Notes: generated by a model from the letters alone, not told the origin. A DNA stretch of 42,518 bases from an uncultured Clostridia bacterium (GCA_937892655.1 CALBJC010000101.1:1-42518), one strand, 5' to 3'; positions 8,448-17,395 are shown, counted from the stretch's first letter. A program made the numbers and translations.

Positions 8448-9233
8448 ATGCAGTATATTTTACCTATTATAATCTTCATTGTGCTGGGCGTGGTCTCAGG
8501 TGTTCTTCTCACCGTTGTTTCAAAGGTTTTTGAAGTCAAGGTCGATACAAGGGTTGAAAAGATAAGCGAAGCGCTCCCTCAGATCAACTGTGGTGCGTGT
8601 GGATTTTCAGGCTGTAACGATTATGCAAACGCTATTGTTGAACATGGCGAAAAGATGAATCTCTGCAAGCCTGGTGGCGAAGCGGCTGCCAAGGCTATCG
8701 GCGAGGCTATGGGCGTTTCAGTTGAAGCACCTGAAAAGCTGTTGGCGTTTGTGCGCTGTTCAGGTAAATGCTCACAGACACCTAATAAATACGAGTATGT
8801 CGGTATTCATACCTGTGAAGCGGCTAACCTTTTCTATAACGGCAGTAAGATATGCACAAGCGGCTGTCTGGGATATGGCGACTGTCAGAAAAAATGTCCT
8901 GTTGGCGCTATCTGCATTGAAGATGGTCTTGCAATTGTCAATACAGCGGCTTGTATCGGCTGTGGCGCTTGCGCCGAGGCTTGTCCTAACCATCTTATCG
9001 ATCTAAAGCCTGCAGATACAAAGATTTTTGTTGCCTGCAAATCAACTGCTATCGGTAAGGTTACAAGAAAGGTTTGTTCAGCTGGCTGTATCGGCTGTAA
9101 GATCTGTGAAAAGAAGTGTCCGTCAGGCGCTATCAAAGTAGAAAACAACTACGCAACTATCGATCAGCATATCTGTACTGCGTGTGGTGAGTGTGAAGAA
9201 AACTGCCCTACAGGTGCTATCAGAATGCTGTAA
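8448..9233 (+). CDS. rnfB: Rnf electron transport complex subunit B (ferredoxin-like)
   Basis: Subunit that probably accepts electrons from reduced ferredoxin. It has an N-terminal membrane helix (residues about 2-23), then the CGACGFSGCNDYA cluster motif near 46, and three ferredoxin-like stretches: CGYGDCQKKCP-type near 142, CIGCGACAEACP near 170, and CIGCKICEKKCP followed by CTACGECEENCP at the C-terminus. The ATG at 8448 was chosen over an upstream in-frame methionine because AAGGAGGA sits 7 bases before it and the protein then begins directly with the hydrophobic anchor. Length is 261 residues. Last gene of the rnf operon. Confidence 0.96.
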   Translation: MQYILPIIIFIVLGVVSGVLLTVVSKVFEVKVDTRVEKISEALPQINCGACGFSGCNDYANAIVEHGEKMNLCKPGGEAAAKAIGEAMGVSVEAPEKLLAFVRCSGKCSQTPNKYEYVGIHTCEAANLFYNGSKICTSGCLGYGDCQKKCPVGAICIEDGLAIVNTAACIGCGACAEACPNHLIDLKPADTKIFVACKSTAIGKVTRKVCSAGCIGCKICEKKCPSGAIKVENNYATIDQHICTACGECEENCPTGAIRML

Positions 9234-9286
9234 AAATCAGACTATACTATTTATAATATATATAAGAAAACAAGGAGTATTTTACA

Positions 9287-9760
9287 ATGCAAAAAATCGC
9301 AAGCTTTCAGGTTGACCACACAAAGTTTTCAGTAGGTATGTATGTATCAAGAGTAGACGGTGATATCATTACTTATGATGTAAGAATGGTTCGCCCTAAC
9401 GGCGGCGTATATCTTTCATCCCCATCAATGCATACTATCGAACATCTCTTTGCAACCTATGCAAGAAACAGCTCTATCAAGGATGACGTTATCTATGTAG
9501 GCCCTATGGGCTGCAGAACAGGCTTTTATCTTCTTTTAAGAAGCGAGGATAAGAATGCCGCAATAAACCTCGTTCGTGAAGCGCTTGACTTCATTTCAAA
9601 CTTCGAGGGTGAAATTCCTGGTTACAGTGAAATTGAATGCGGCAACTACTTAGAGCATGACCTTTTGGCCGCAAAAGAGGATATCAAGGCCATAAAGGCA
9701 AAACTTGAGAATTATTCCCAGGAAATGCTAGATTATTCATGGCATTATCCACAAAACTAA
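9287..9760 (+). CDS. luxS: S-ribosylhomocysteine lyase (autoinducer-2 synthesis)
   Basis: Cleaves S-ribosylhomocysteine to homocysteine and DPD, the precursor of AI-2, in the activated methyl cycle. All hallmarks are present: FQVDHTK at residue 7-13, the metal-binding HTIEH at 49-53, GPMGCRTGFY at 72-81 with the catalytic cysteine C76, and the third metal ligand C118 in ECGNYLEHDL. Length 157 is standard. AAGGAGT precedes the ATG. It lies 53 bases after rnfB; that gap is AT-rich and could carry its own promoter, but no clear -35 is visible. Confidence 0.96.
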   Translation: MQKIASFQVDHTKFSVGMYVSRVDGDIITYDVRMVRPNGGVYLSSPSMHTIEHLFATYARNSSIKDDVIYVGPMGCRTGFYLLLRSEDKNAAINLVREALDFISNFEGEIPGYSEIECGNYLEHDLLAAKEDIKAIKAKLENYSQEMLDYSWHYPQN

Positions 9761-9823
9761 AGCGGTGTAATTGTTTACATTAACAAAAAGAAAAGATAAA
9801 TTGTGTCTAAACCTCAAAAACGC

Positions 9824-9851
9824 TTGATTTTTATTTGCGTTTTGCTATAAT
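9824..9851 (+). promoter_or_regulatory. Sigma-A promoter for the M23 peptidase gene
   Basis: TTGATT, 16-base spacer, TATAAT at 9846-9851, with a TG one base upstream (extended -10, TGCTATAAT). It lies about 80 bases upstream of the peptidase start, in the only gap between luxS and that gene. Confidence 0.7.
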
Positions 9852-9932
9852 GTTTGTAATGTTACTAAATTGTAATAATTACAATGTGGTAGCTATCTTT
9901 ATGCGTATATATCTTGAAAGGAGGAGATTTCG

Positions 9933-11750
9933 ATGTCTTTAGAAACCAGCCAGACTGAAGAGCTTGAACTGAATAATATTTCTGAGCCTGAGCAGGTTGA
10001 GGCAGAAGAAATCAGCTCAAAGGACAGATTTGCATTTTTCACAAACATTAAAAAAGCTTATGTTAAATATATAACTCGTTTAGGCGCAGCAGTCTGCTAT
10101 ATGGTAAAGCATGCAGGCTGTGCGATAGCAGGTGGCTTTGTAGGTGCTGCTAAGGGTATTGCAAAGGGTGCTAAGAAATTTGCAGCTCTTATGAAAGCTC
10201 CAATATCAAAGGTCGGTGCATTTCTGGCTAAGCCTTTTGTTCAGTTGTGGAACAAGGGTAAAGAGGATTTCAGTGAATTTAAGTCTACATATAAAAATGA
10301 AGGCAAGAAGAGCGCAGCTAAGCTTTTCTTCAAGGGAATGGGTAATTTTCTTTGCGGCTCAAAGGGCGTATTTGTAACAGCGTTTAACTATTTAGCGCCT
10401 GTTGTATCAGTAATTTTCCTTGTAGCGCTCGTTAATGACGCTATGAATGCTGAATATGGCCTTGAGGTTCAGTTCAACAACGATAGTACATACGTTATCA
10501 CAGATGAATCGGTATTTGACGATGCTCAGAAGATCTATCAGGAAAACGCTATCGTTACTGATAATACTGATATGCTCGCTACATTTACTATTCAGCGTCT
10601 TTCACCTACATCTCAGACAGCCCAGGCTGAAGAGATTGCAGATATGATGTTATCAAACTCAATCGTTGAGAATAACATTATTGAAGCTACAGGCGTTTAC
10701 CTCAACGGTGAGCTTATGGCTATCATCTCAAATGAAGATGTTGCTACTGTTGAAGCAACTCTCAATAACCTTCTCAAGGTTTACGAGTCAGGCATTGAAG
10801 GCGAAAAGGTTTATTTCCTTGACGAAATCAAGCTTGAAGAAGGTCTCTACGCTGAAGAAAGCGTTGAGCCTGTAAGAGATATCTTATCTCTCTTCACATC
10901 AAAGGTATCAGTTGAAACATACTATACAATTGAAGCGGGCGATGCGCCTATCAAGATCGCTGAAAAGAACGGTCTTACTTTAGAAGAGCTTTCAGATATG
11001 AACCCTGAAGTATTGAAGACCTGCTTTATCGGCGACAAGGTTATCCTTTCAAAGGAACAGCCATACTTGTCAGTATGTACATCTTATACAGTAAATTACG
11101 ATGAAGTAATTGACTACGAGGTTATCGAAGTAGTTGATGAAACAATGTATATCGGTGCTGAATATCTTATTCAGTCAGGCTCTGAAGGTCTTGCAAACAG
11201 AACTGCAGAGGTAATCTTAGTAAATGGTTACGAAACAACAAGAAACATTTTAGAAGAAACAATTTTAGAAGAAGCTGTACCTAGAAAGATCAAGGTCGGC
11301 GGCAAAACATATTCGGGCGCTACTGTTTCAATGATTGAAAAGGCTGGCAAGTTTATGTGGCCTTTAGCAATTGTTCAGAACGAGTATATCAGCTCGAGAT
11401 TCGGTTACAGAGCGTGGGATGGCTCATATCACGCAGCTCTCGATATAGCAGCTCCTAGAGGAACTCCTATTTACGCATCAGCTGATGGTTATGTTTCAAT
11501 GTCCCAGTACAGAGGTTCATACGGTAATCTGGTAGTTCTTGACCACCAGAACGGCTATGAAACCTACTACGCTCACTGTCATGCTTTATATGTAACAGCA
11601 GGCAGCTATGTAAAGAAGGGCGATTTGATCGCTATCGTTGGTACAACCGGTTCATCATCAGGCTACCACTTACACTTTGAGGTAAGATACAATGGTACCA
11701 AGTATGACCCGCTTGACTTTATGGCGTCACCGGTTCCAATCAGATGCTAA
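9933..11750 (+). CDS. LysM-G5-M23 cell wall metallopeptidase with cytoplasmic N-terminal region
   Basis: A 605-residue murein hydrolase-type protein. Order: acidic N-terminus (1-30), a long basic, Ala/Gly-rich region (about 31-145), one membrane helix (about 146-168), an extracytoplasmic stretch, a LysM domain (about 330-375), a G5 domain (about 378-455), and a C-terminal M23 endopeptidase domain. The zinc ligands are visible: H500 and D504 in HAALD, and H579/H581 in HLHFEV. GTPIYASADGYV and YGNLVVLDH are typical of active M23 enzymes. Expected to cleave peptidoglycan cross-bridges during growth or division. AAAGGAGGAG lies 6 bases before the ATG. The unusually long N-terminal region before the anchor is not a signal peptide and may stay in the cytoplasm. 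Confidence 0.92.
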   Translation: MSLETSQTEELELNNISEPEQVEAEEISSKDRFAFFTNIKKAYVKYITRLGAAVCYMVKHAGCAIAGGFVGAAKGIAKGAKKFAALMKAPISKVGAFLAKPFVQLWNKGKEDFSEFKSTYKNEGKKSAAKLFFKGMGNFLCGSKGVFVTAFNYLAPVVSVIFLVALVNDAMNAEYGLEVQFNNDSTYVITDESVFDDAQKIYQENAIVTDNTDMLATFTIQRLSPTSQTAQAEEIADMMLSNSIVENNIIEATGVYLNGELMAIISNEDVATVEATLNNLLKVYESGIEGEKVYFLDEIKLEEGLYAEESVEPVRDILSLFTSKVSVETYYTIEAGDAPIKIAEKNGLTLEELSDMNPEVLKTCFIGDKVILSKEQPYLSVCTSYTVNYDEVIDYEVIEVVDETMYIGAEYLIQSGSEGLANRTAEVILVNGYETTRNILEETILEEAVPRKIKVGGKTYSGATVSMIEKAGKFMWPLAIVQNEYISSRFGYRAWDGSYHAALDIAAPRGTPIYASADGYVSMSQYRGSYGNLVVLDHQNGYETYYAHCHALYVTAGSYVKKGDLIAIVGTTGSSSGYHLHFEVRYNGTKYDPLDFMASPVPIRC

Positions 11751-11764
11751 TCGAACTAAAATTT

Positions 11765-11796
11765 TGCCGATAATCGCTTGATTATCGGCATTTTTG
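11765..11796 (+). terminator. Intrinsic terminator after the M23 peptidase
   Basis: A perfect 10-base-pair stem (GCCGATAATC/GATTATCGGC) with a GCTT loop, followed by TTTTTG, 15 bases after the stop codon. Confidence 0.93.
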
Positions 11797-11844
11797 TCTA
11801 TTAGTGACAAAAACTTGTGTTTAAATTTGTATATAAAGGTTGTT

Positions 11845-11869
11845 TAAAAGAAACTAAAACAACCGATAT
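11845..11869 (+). promoter_or_regulatory. Sigma-D (flagellar) promoter for flagellin
   Basis: TAAA at 11845-11848, 14-base spacer, and CCGATAT at 11863-11869 match the Bacillus-type sigma-D consensus TAAA-N14-16-CCGATAT. It implies class-III flagellar control of the flagellin gene and an untranslated leader of about 115 bases. Confidence 0.82.
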
Positions 11870-11878
11870 ATAAGTTAA

Positions 11879-11985
11879 GTCGGGAGAAAGACAATTTAGC
11901 AGGGCCCGCTGAAGAAGCTTAAACCCGACATACCAAAACGAGAAAAGGATTTCTCGTTAAAATCTATAATAATTTACATGGAGGT
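11879..11985 (+). promoter_or_regulatory. Structured flagellin mRNA leader with CsrA-type hairpin
   Basis: The leader starts with a long-range stem GTCGGG (11879-11884) / CCCGAC (11924-11929). Next is a perfect 9-base-pair hairpin, 11937-11945 with 11950-11958, whose tetraloop is exactly AGGA. A GGA in a hairpin loop is the classic CsrA recognition element. The ribosome-binding site GGAGG (11980-11984) supplies a second GGA. In Bacillus, CsrA represses hag translation from two such sites and is titrated by FliW; the same logic is inferred here. csrA and fliW are not in the window. Confidence 0.65.
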
Positions 11986-11991
11986 ACACTT

Positions 11992-13074
11992 ATGGGTATG
12001 GTAGTTAGAACAAACATTATGGCGATGAACGCTAACAGAAACTTGAACAAGAACAACTCTTCAGTTTCTAAGGATCTCGAAAAGTTATCATCAGGCTTCA
12101 GAATCAACCGTGCAGCAGACGACGCTTCAGGTTTGGCTATTTCTGAAAAGATGAAGGCTCAGATCAAGGCTCTTGACACAGCATCAGCTAACGCTCAGGA
12201 CGGTATTTCACTTATCCAGACAGCTGAAGGCTACATGGGCGAAGTACACGATATGCTTAACCGTATCGTAGAACTCGCTGAAAAGTCAGCTAACGGTACT
12301 TACGAAACAGTTGCAGGCGGTGCAGCAGCTGAAAACTTCGGTGGCGGCGCAACAACAGGCGTAGACCGTCAGGCTCTTCAGGATGAAGTTAACCAGCTCT
12401 GTGCAGAAATCGACAGAATTGCTATGACAGCAAACTTCAACCAGCTCAAGATTATGGACGGTACAATGGATAAGGATATCGCTACAGCAGTTGAAATCAA
12501 GTCAATCGCTGCAGATACATGGGATGCTGACGCTAAGAAGTTTACAGCTGGCGATATCGAAGCTGAAGCTGACGACACAGCAGTAGGCGCTTCTCTCAAG
12601 CTCCAGATCGGTGAAACATCACTCGCTCCTGATAAGCTTTCAGTAAACGTTCAGTCATTCAAGACAGCTCACCTCTTTGCTGACCTTTCAGGTACAACAG
12701 CTACATCAGGTGAAGGTACTGTTAACCTTCTCGCTACAAACGCAGAATCAGATTCTGATAAGCTCGGCGTTACAATCAACATCTCTAACCAGGATGCTGC
12801 TTCACTCGCTGCAGAAAAGATCAGAGACGTAATCGACACTGTTTCAACACAGAGAGCAACTCTCGGTGCTATGCAGAACAGACTCGACTACACAATCAAC
12901 AACCTCGACACAGCTTCAGAAAACATTTCTTCAGCTAACAGCCGTATCAGAGATACAGACATGGCTAAGACAATGATGAAGTACACACAGGGTAACGTTC
13001 TTACTCAGGCTGCTCAGGCTATGCTTGCACAGGCTAACCAGCAGACACAGGGCGTTCTCCAGTTATTACAGTAA
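11992..13074 (+). CDS. hag: Flagellin
   Basis: Structural protein of the flagellar filament, 360 residues. The conserved D0/D1 ends are complete: N-terminal NIMAMNANRNLNKNN, SKDLEKLSSGFRINRAADDASGLAISEKM and AQDGISLIQTAEG; C-terminal AQRATLGAMQNRLDYTINNL-type helix (here STQRATLGAMQNRLD) and ANQQTQGVLQLLQ. The variable middle (about 155-275) is short. The D1 segment MLNRIVELAEKSANGT corresponds to the TLR5-contact helix; the first arginine of that motif is kept, the second is valine. GGAGGT lies 7 bases before the ATG. Codon use is strongly biased (GGT/GGC, TCA, GCT, AAC), consistent with high expression. No other flagellar gene is nearby. Confidence 0.97.
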   Translation: MGMVVRTNIMAMNANRNLNKNNSSVSKDLEKLSSGFRINRAADDASGLAISEKMKAQIKALDTASANAQDGISLIQTAEGYMGEVHDMLNRIVELAEKSANGTYETVAGGAAAENFGGGATTGVDRQALQDEVNQLCAEIDRIAMTANFNQLKIMDGTMDKDIATAVEIKSIAADTWDADAKKFTAGDIEAEADDTAVGASLKLQIGETSLAPDKLSVNVQSFKTAHLFADLSGTTATSGEGTVNLLATNAESDSDKLGVTINISNQDAASLAAEKIRDVIDTVSTQRATLGAMQNRLDYTINNLDTASENISSANSRIRDTDMAKTMMKYTQGNVLTQAAQAMLAQANQQTQGVLQLLQ

Positions 13075-13127
13075 TTTCGATTACAGTAGTGTCATTGTTG
13101 AAAACGCTTAAGTTCTAAACAAACATT

Positions 13128-13157
13128 AAAGAGCAGGCTTTACGCCTGCTCTTTTTG
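13128..13157 (+). terminator. Intrinsic terminator after flagellin
   Basis: An 11-base-pair stem, AAAGAGCAGGC/GCCTGCTCTTT, with a TTTAC loop and a continuing T run, about 55 bases after the flagellin stop. Confidence 0.95.
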
Positions 13158-13205
13158 TTATATCTAAAGATTGTGTAAAGAAAACGCTTTGCGACAAATT
13201 TTTAT

Positions 13206-13234
13206 TTGACATCAGTTTTATAATGTAGTATAAT
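13206..13234 (+). promoter_or_regulatory. Consensus sigma-A promoter for secA
   Basis: TTGACA, 17-base spacer, TATAAT: a perfect match to the housekeeping consensus, about 50 bases upstream of the secA start. A second TATAAT (13219-13224) lies within the spacer but has no matching -35. Confidence 0.9.
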
Positions 13235-13285
13235 TATCATTGAATAGTTATATTTTTTTATAAAATGAAAAGGTGGAGAATTAAA

Positions 13286-16021
13286 ATGGGTCTTGTAGAC
13301 AAGATTTTTGGCTCTTACAGTGTAAAAGAGCTTAAAAGAATAGAGCCATTGAAGAACAAGGTTTTAGCCCTTGACGAAAAGTATATGGCAATGAGCGAAG
13401 AAGAGCTCAAGGGTATGACCGCTATTTTCAAGGAGCGTTTAGCAAACGGTGAAACATTAAACGATATTTTACCTGAAGCTCTGGCTGCCTGCCGTGAAGC
13501 TGCAGACAGAGTTTTAGGTAAAAAGCCTTACCCTGTTCAGATTATTGGTGCAATCGTATTGCATCAGGGCAGAATTGCCGAAATGAAAACAGGTGAAGGT
13601 AAAACTTTAGTTGCGTGTCTTGCATCATATCTTAATGCTCTCAATGGTCAGGGTGTTCACGTTGTTACAGTTAACGACTACCTCGCAAAGTTCCAGTCAG
13701 AAGAAATGGGTAAGGTTTATCGCTATTTAGGTCTTACTATTGGCTGTATTACTCACGGCCTTACTCCTGAAGAGCGCCGTGCGGCTTATAACTGCGATAT
13801 TACCTATGGTACAAATAACGAATTCGGTTTTGACTACCTCAGAGACAATATGGTTATGTATAAAAAGGACAAGGTTCAGAGAGAGCATGTCTTTGGTATT
13901 GTCGATGAAGTTGACTCAATTTTAATTGACGAAGCAAGAACTCCTCTTATCATCTCAGGCAGAGGCGATAAGTCAACAGATTACTATATCCATGCTGACC
14001 GTTTTGCAAGAACCCTTACTGCTACATCAGTTGTTGAAATTGATGACAGAGGCGATACTGACGCGCTCGGCGGTGACTATGTTATCGATGAAAAGGCTAA
14101 AACTGCTACAATGACAAAGCAGGGTGTCAGAAAGGCTGAAAAGTATTTCGGCATTGAAAACCTTATGGAGTCTGACAACGTAAACCTTCTTCACCATATC
14201 AATACAGCTATCAAGGCTCACGGTGTTATGAAGAGAGATATCGACTACGTTGTAAAGGATGGCGAGGTTATCATCGTTGATGAATTTACAGGCCGTCTTA
14301 TGATGGGTAGAAGATTCAATGATGGCTTACACCAGGCTATTGAAGCCAAGGAAGGTGTAAAGGTTGCTCATGAATCAAAGACTATTGCAACCGTTACATT
14401 CCAGAACTATTTCCGTCTTTATGCAAAGCTCTCAGGTATGACCGGTACAGCTATGACAGAAGAAGACGAATTCAAGGATATTTACAGACTTGACGTAATT
14501 GAAATCCCGACTAACAAGCCGGTAGTGAGAATTGACCACCCTGATATGGTATTCAAGACTGAAAAGGGCAAATTCAACGCTGTTATTGAACAGATTGTTG
14601 AATGTCACCAGAAGGGTCAGCCTGTTCTTGTTGGTACAATTTCAATCGAAAAGTCAGAGCTTTTATCAAGAATGCTCAAGAACAAGGGCATCAAACATAA
14701 CGTTTTGAACGCTAAGCATCACGAAAAGGAAGCTGAAATCGTAGCTCAGGCTGGTAAGTATGGTGCTGTAACAATCGCTACTAACATGGCCGGTCGTGGT
14801 ACTGACATTATGCTCGGCGGTAACGCTGAATATCTTGCCAAGGGCGAGCTCAGAAAGATGGGTCTTTCTGAAGAAATGATCTTAGAGGCAACAGGCTTTG
14901 CTGAAACTGATAACGAGGAAATTCTCAAGAATCGTGCAAAGTATATGGAGCTTTACAACAAGTACAGAGATGAGGTAGCTGAGAAGGCTATCGATGTAAA
15001 GGCTGCAGGCGGTCTTTTCATTCTCGGTACAGAGCGTCACGAATCAAGACGTATCGATAACCAGCTCAGAGGTCGTGCAGGCCGTCAGGGCGACGAGGGC
15101 GAAAGCCGTTTCTATCTCTCACTTGAAGATGACCTTATGCGTCTTTTCGGCGGCGACAGAGTTACAACGGTTATGAATACTCTCAAGGTTGACGAAAATA
15201 TGCCTATCCAGTCAAAGATGCTCTCTTCTGTAATTGAAAGCTCACAGAAGAAGGTTGAAGGCAGAAACTACTCAATCAGAAAGAGTGTACTCAACTTCGA
15301 CGATGTTCTCAACGCACAGCGTGAAATCATCTACAGCCAGAGAGCAATGGTACTCAACGGTGATGATATTCATGATTATATTCTCAACATGATTAAGAAT
15401 TATGTTGATTCAACTGTTGATAATTTCCTCATTGAAGAGGATATCCACGATGACTGGAACTTAGTAGGTCTTCGTGAAGCGCTCAGAGGTCTTCTCACAA
15501 CAGATAATGACTTCAATTATACGACAAAGCAGCTTGACGGTACATCAAAGAGCGATATCAAGAAGCTTTTGTACAACCGTGCAATGGAAATCTATTCTAT
15601 GAGAGAAGCTAAAATCGGTTCAGAAACTCTCAGAGAGCTTGAAAGAGTTATTCTTCTCAAGGTTGTTGATAACAAGTGGATGGCTCATATCGACGATATG
15701 GCTGAGCTCAAGCGTGGTATTGCGCTTCGTTCATACGCTCAGAAGAACCCTGTTGTTGAATACCGTATCGAAGGCTTTGATATGTTTGATGCAATGGTTC
15801 AGTCAATCTGTGAAGATACGATCAGAATGCTCTTTACTATCAAGGTAAGAGAAAATCAGGTGCCAAAGAGAGAAAGCGCAGTAACTCTTGATGCAACACC
15901 TGCTCCTGAAGGGGCTGCTCCTGTAACAAGAAAAGTTTCTGACAAGACAGGAGATAACGATCCATGTCCATGCGGCAGCGGCAAGAAGTATAAAAAGTGC
16001 TGCAAGCTCAAAAATCAATAA
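13286..16021 (+). CDS. secA: Preprotein translocase ATPase SecA
   Basis: Motor ATPase that drives secretory proteins through SecYEG. The 911-residue protein has the N-terminal GLVDKIFGSYSVKELKR, Walker A MKTGEGKTL near residue 101, the DEVDSILIDEARTPLIISG Walker B region, the preprotein cross-linking domain, LSGMTGTAMTEEDEF, NMAGRGTDIMLGG and QLRGRAGRQGD helicase motifs. The C-terminal zinc finger is CPCGSGKKYKKCC, which binds SecB or ribosomes in other bacteria. The ATG at 13286 is preferred to an in-frame ATG seven codons upstream: AGGTGGAG precedes it at 7 bases and the sequence then begins as in other SecA proteins. Monocistronic from a strong promoter. Confidence 0.98.
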   Translation: MGLVDKIFGSYSVKELKRIEPLKNKVLALDEKYMAMSEEELKGMTAIFKERLANGETLNDILPEALAACREAADRVLGKKPYPVQIIGAIVLHQGRIAEMKTGEGKTLVACLASYLNALNGQGVHVVTVNDYLAKFQSEEMGKVYRYLGLTIGCITHGLTPEERRAAYNCDITYGTNNEFGFDYLRDNMVMYKKDKVQREHVFGIVDEVDSILIDEARTPLIISGRGDKSTDYYIHADRFARTLTATSVVEIDDRGDTDALGGDYVIDEKAKTATMTKQGVRKAEKYFGIENLMESDNVNLLHHINTAIKAHGVMKRDIDYVVKDGEVIIVDEFTGRLMMGRRFNDGLHQAIEAKEGVKVAHESKTIATVTFQNYFRLYAKLSGMTGTAMTEEDEFKDIYRLDVIEIPTNKPVVRIDHPDMVFKTEKGKFNAVIEQIVECHQKGQPVLVGTISIEKSELLSRMLKNKGIKHNVLNAKHHEKEAEIVAQAGKYGAVTIATNMAGRGTDIMLGGNAEYLAKGELRKMGLSEEMILEATGFAETDNEEILKNRAKYMELYNKYRDEVAEKAIDVKAAGGLFILGTERHESRRIDNQLRGRAGRQGDEGESRFYLSLEDDLMRLFGGDRVTTVMNTLKVDENMPIQSKMLSSVIESSQKKVEGRNYSIRKSVLNFDDVLNAQREIIYSQRAMVLNGDDIHDYILNMIKNYVDSTVDNFLIEEDIHDDWNLVGLREALRGLLTTDNDFNYTTKQLDGTSKSDIKKLLYNRAMEIYSMREAKIGSETLRELERVILLKVVDNKWMAHIDDMAELKRGIALRSYAQKNPVVEYRIEGFDMFDAMVQSICEDTIRMLFTIKVRENQVPKRESAVTLDATPAPEGAAPVTRKVSDKTGDNDPCPCGSGKKYKKCCKLKNQ

Positions 16022-16030
16022 AACCTATCC

Positions 16031-16057
16031 GCACCCGCCACAAAAGTGTGCGGGTGC
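16031..16057 (+). terminator. Strong GC-rich hairpin after secA without a T run
   Basis: GCACCCGC pairs with GCGGGTGC and inner CAC with GTG around an AAAA loop. It is followed by TCAATCTTT rather than a T run, so it may be a weak terminator or an mRNA 3'-end stabiliser between secA and the DUF1015 gene. Confidence 0.4.
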
Positions 16058-16086
16058 TCAATCTTTAAAACGGGAGATGTAAAAAT

Positions 16087-17346
16087 ATGTCAACAGCATT
16101 CAAAAGAGCGGATATTTTGTTACCAAAGTCTGCAGATATGTCAAAATGGGCTGTAGTAGCCTGCGACCAGTATACAAGCGAGCCTGAGTACTGGGAGAAA
16201 ACAGCTCAGATTGTAGGCGATGCTCCATCAACGCTTAATCTTATCCTTCCTGAAGTTTATCTTGAAAAGTTTGATGTTGAGGATAGAATTCACAATATTC
16301 ATACCTGTATGGAAAGCTATATAGACAACGGCGTTTTTGAAGAATACAAAAACACAATGCTCTACTTTGAAAGAGTCCAGGATGACGGCAGAGTAAGACA
16401 GGGCCTGGTCGGTGCTATCGACCTTGAAGAATATGATTACTCAAAGGGCTCAGTATCATCTGTAAGAGCCACTGAGGCTACAGTAGTTGAGCGTATTCCA
16501 CCAAGAGTAAAGGTGAGAAGAAATGCGCCAATCGAGCTCCCTCACATTATGATTTTGATTGATGATGAGGATAAAACAGTTGTAGAAGCAGTAGGCGCCA
16601 AGAAGGATACTCTCAAGAAGGTTTATGATTTTGACCTTATGCAGAAGGGCGGTAAGGCTACAGGTTACATTATGACAGATGAGATGTGTGACTATGTAGA
16701 AAAGGCACTCGAAGCTCTCGGCTCAAGAGAAAGCTTTGACAAGAAATATAATCTCGGTGATAAGCCGGTTTTATTATATGCAATGGGTGACGGCAATCAC
16801 TCTCTTGCAACAGCAAAGGCTTATTACGAAGAATTAAAGACTCAGTATGAGGGCGTTGATTTATCCTGCCATCCTGCAAGATACGCGCTCGTTGAAATTG
16901 TAAATCTACATTCTGAGGCTCTTGAATTTGAAGCTATCCACAGAATTGTAACTGAGGTTGATACAAAGGCTCTCTTGAAGTCACTTTACAGCGAGCTTGA
17001 GCTTTCAGATGAGGTATCAGACCAGAAGATTACAATTATCGAAAATGGCGAAGAAACAGTAAAGTATATCCACAATCCTCTGTCAAAGCTTGCAGTAGGC
17101 AGTCTGCAGACTGTACTCGACAAGAAGGTTCTGGATTTAAAGGGCAAAATCGACTACATTCACGGTATCGATGTTGTTAAAAATCTCTCTATGAAGGAAA
17201 ATTCAATCGGCTTTGTGTTAGAGGATATGGCAAAGTCAGATTTGTTCCCGACAGTTATCTGCGATGGTGCGCTCCCTAGAAAAACCTTCTCAATGGGTCA
17301 CGCGTGGGATAAGCGTTACTATATCGAATGCAGAAAAATCAAGTAA
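16087..17346 (+). CDS. DUF1015 family protein
   Basis: A 419-residue conserved protein of the DUF1015 family. Recognised from the N-terminal ADILLPKSADMSKWAVVACDQYT region, the PEVYLEKFDVEDR segment, and the central MGDGNHSLATAKAYYE motif (near residue 236), which has a hydrolase-like DGNHS look. Family members often sit beside serine-biosynthesis genes, and no experimentally settled reaction is known to me. Start supported by GGGAGATG. The next gene follows after 49 bases and may share its transcript; the hairpin after secA lies just upstream. Confidence 0.85.
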   Translation: MSTAFKRADILLPKSADMSKWAVVACDQYTSEPEYWEKTAQIVGDAPSTLNLILPEVYLEKFDVEDRIHNIHTCMESYIDNGVFEEYKNTMLYFERVQDDGRVRQGLVGAIDLEEYDYSKGSVSSVRATEATVVERIPPRVKVRRNAPIELPHIMILIDDEDKTVVEAVGAKKDTLKKVYDFDLMQKGGKATGYIMTDEMCDYVEKALEALGSRESFDKKYNLGDKPVLLYAMGDGNHSLATAKAYYEELKTQYEGVDLSCHPARYALVEIVNLHSEALEFEAIHRIVTEVDTKALLKSLYSELELSDEVSDQKITIIENGEETVKYIHNPLSKLAVGSLQTVLDKKVLDLKGKIDYIHGIDVVKNLSMKENSIGFVLEDMAKSDLFPTVICDGALPRKTFSMGHAWDKRYYIECRKIK

Positions 17347-17395
17347 TGAATAAGGAATATCAGATAAAATATATTTTACGGAGAGGCAATAAATT

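Noticed and set aside
16031..16057. Firm call of an intrinsic terminator after secA
   Set aside because: The stem is strong but no T run follows, so it is listed only with low confidence.
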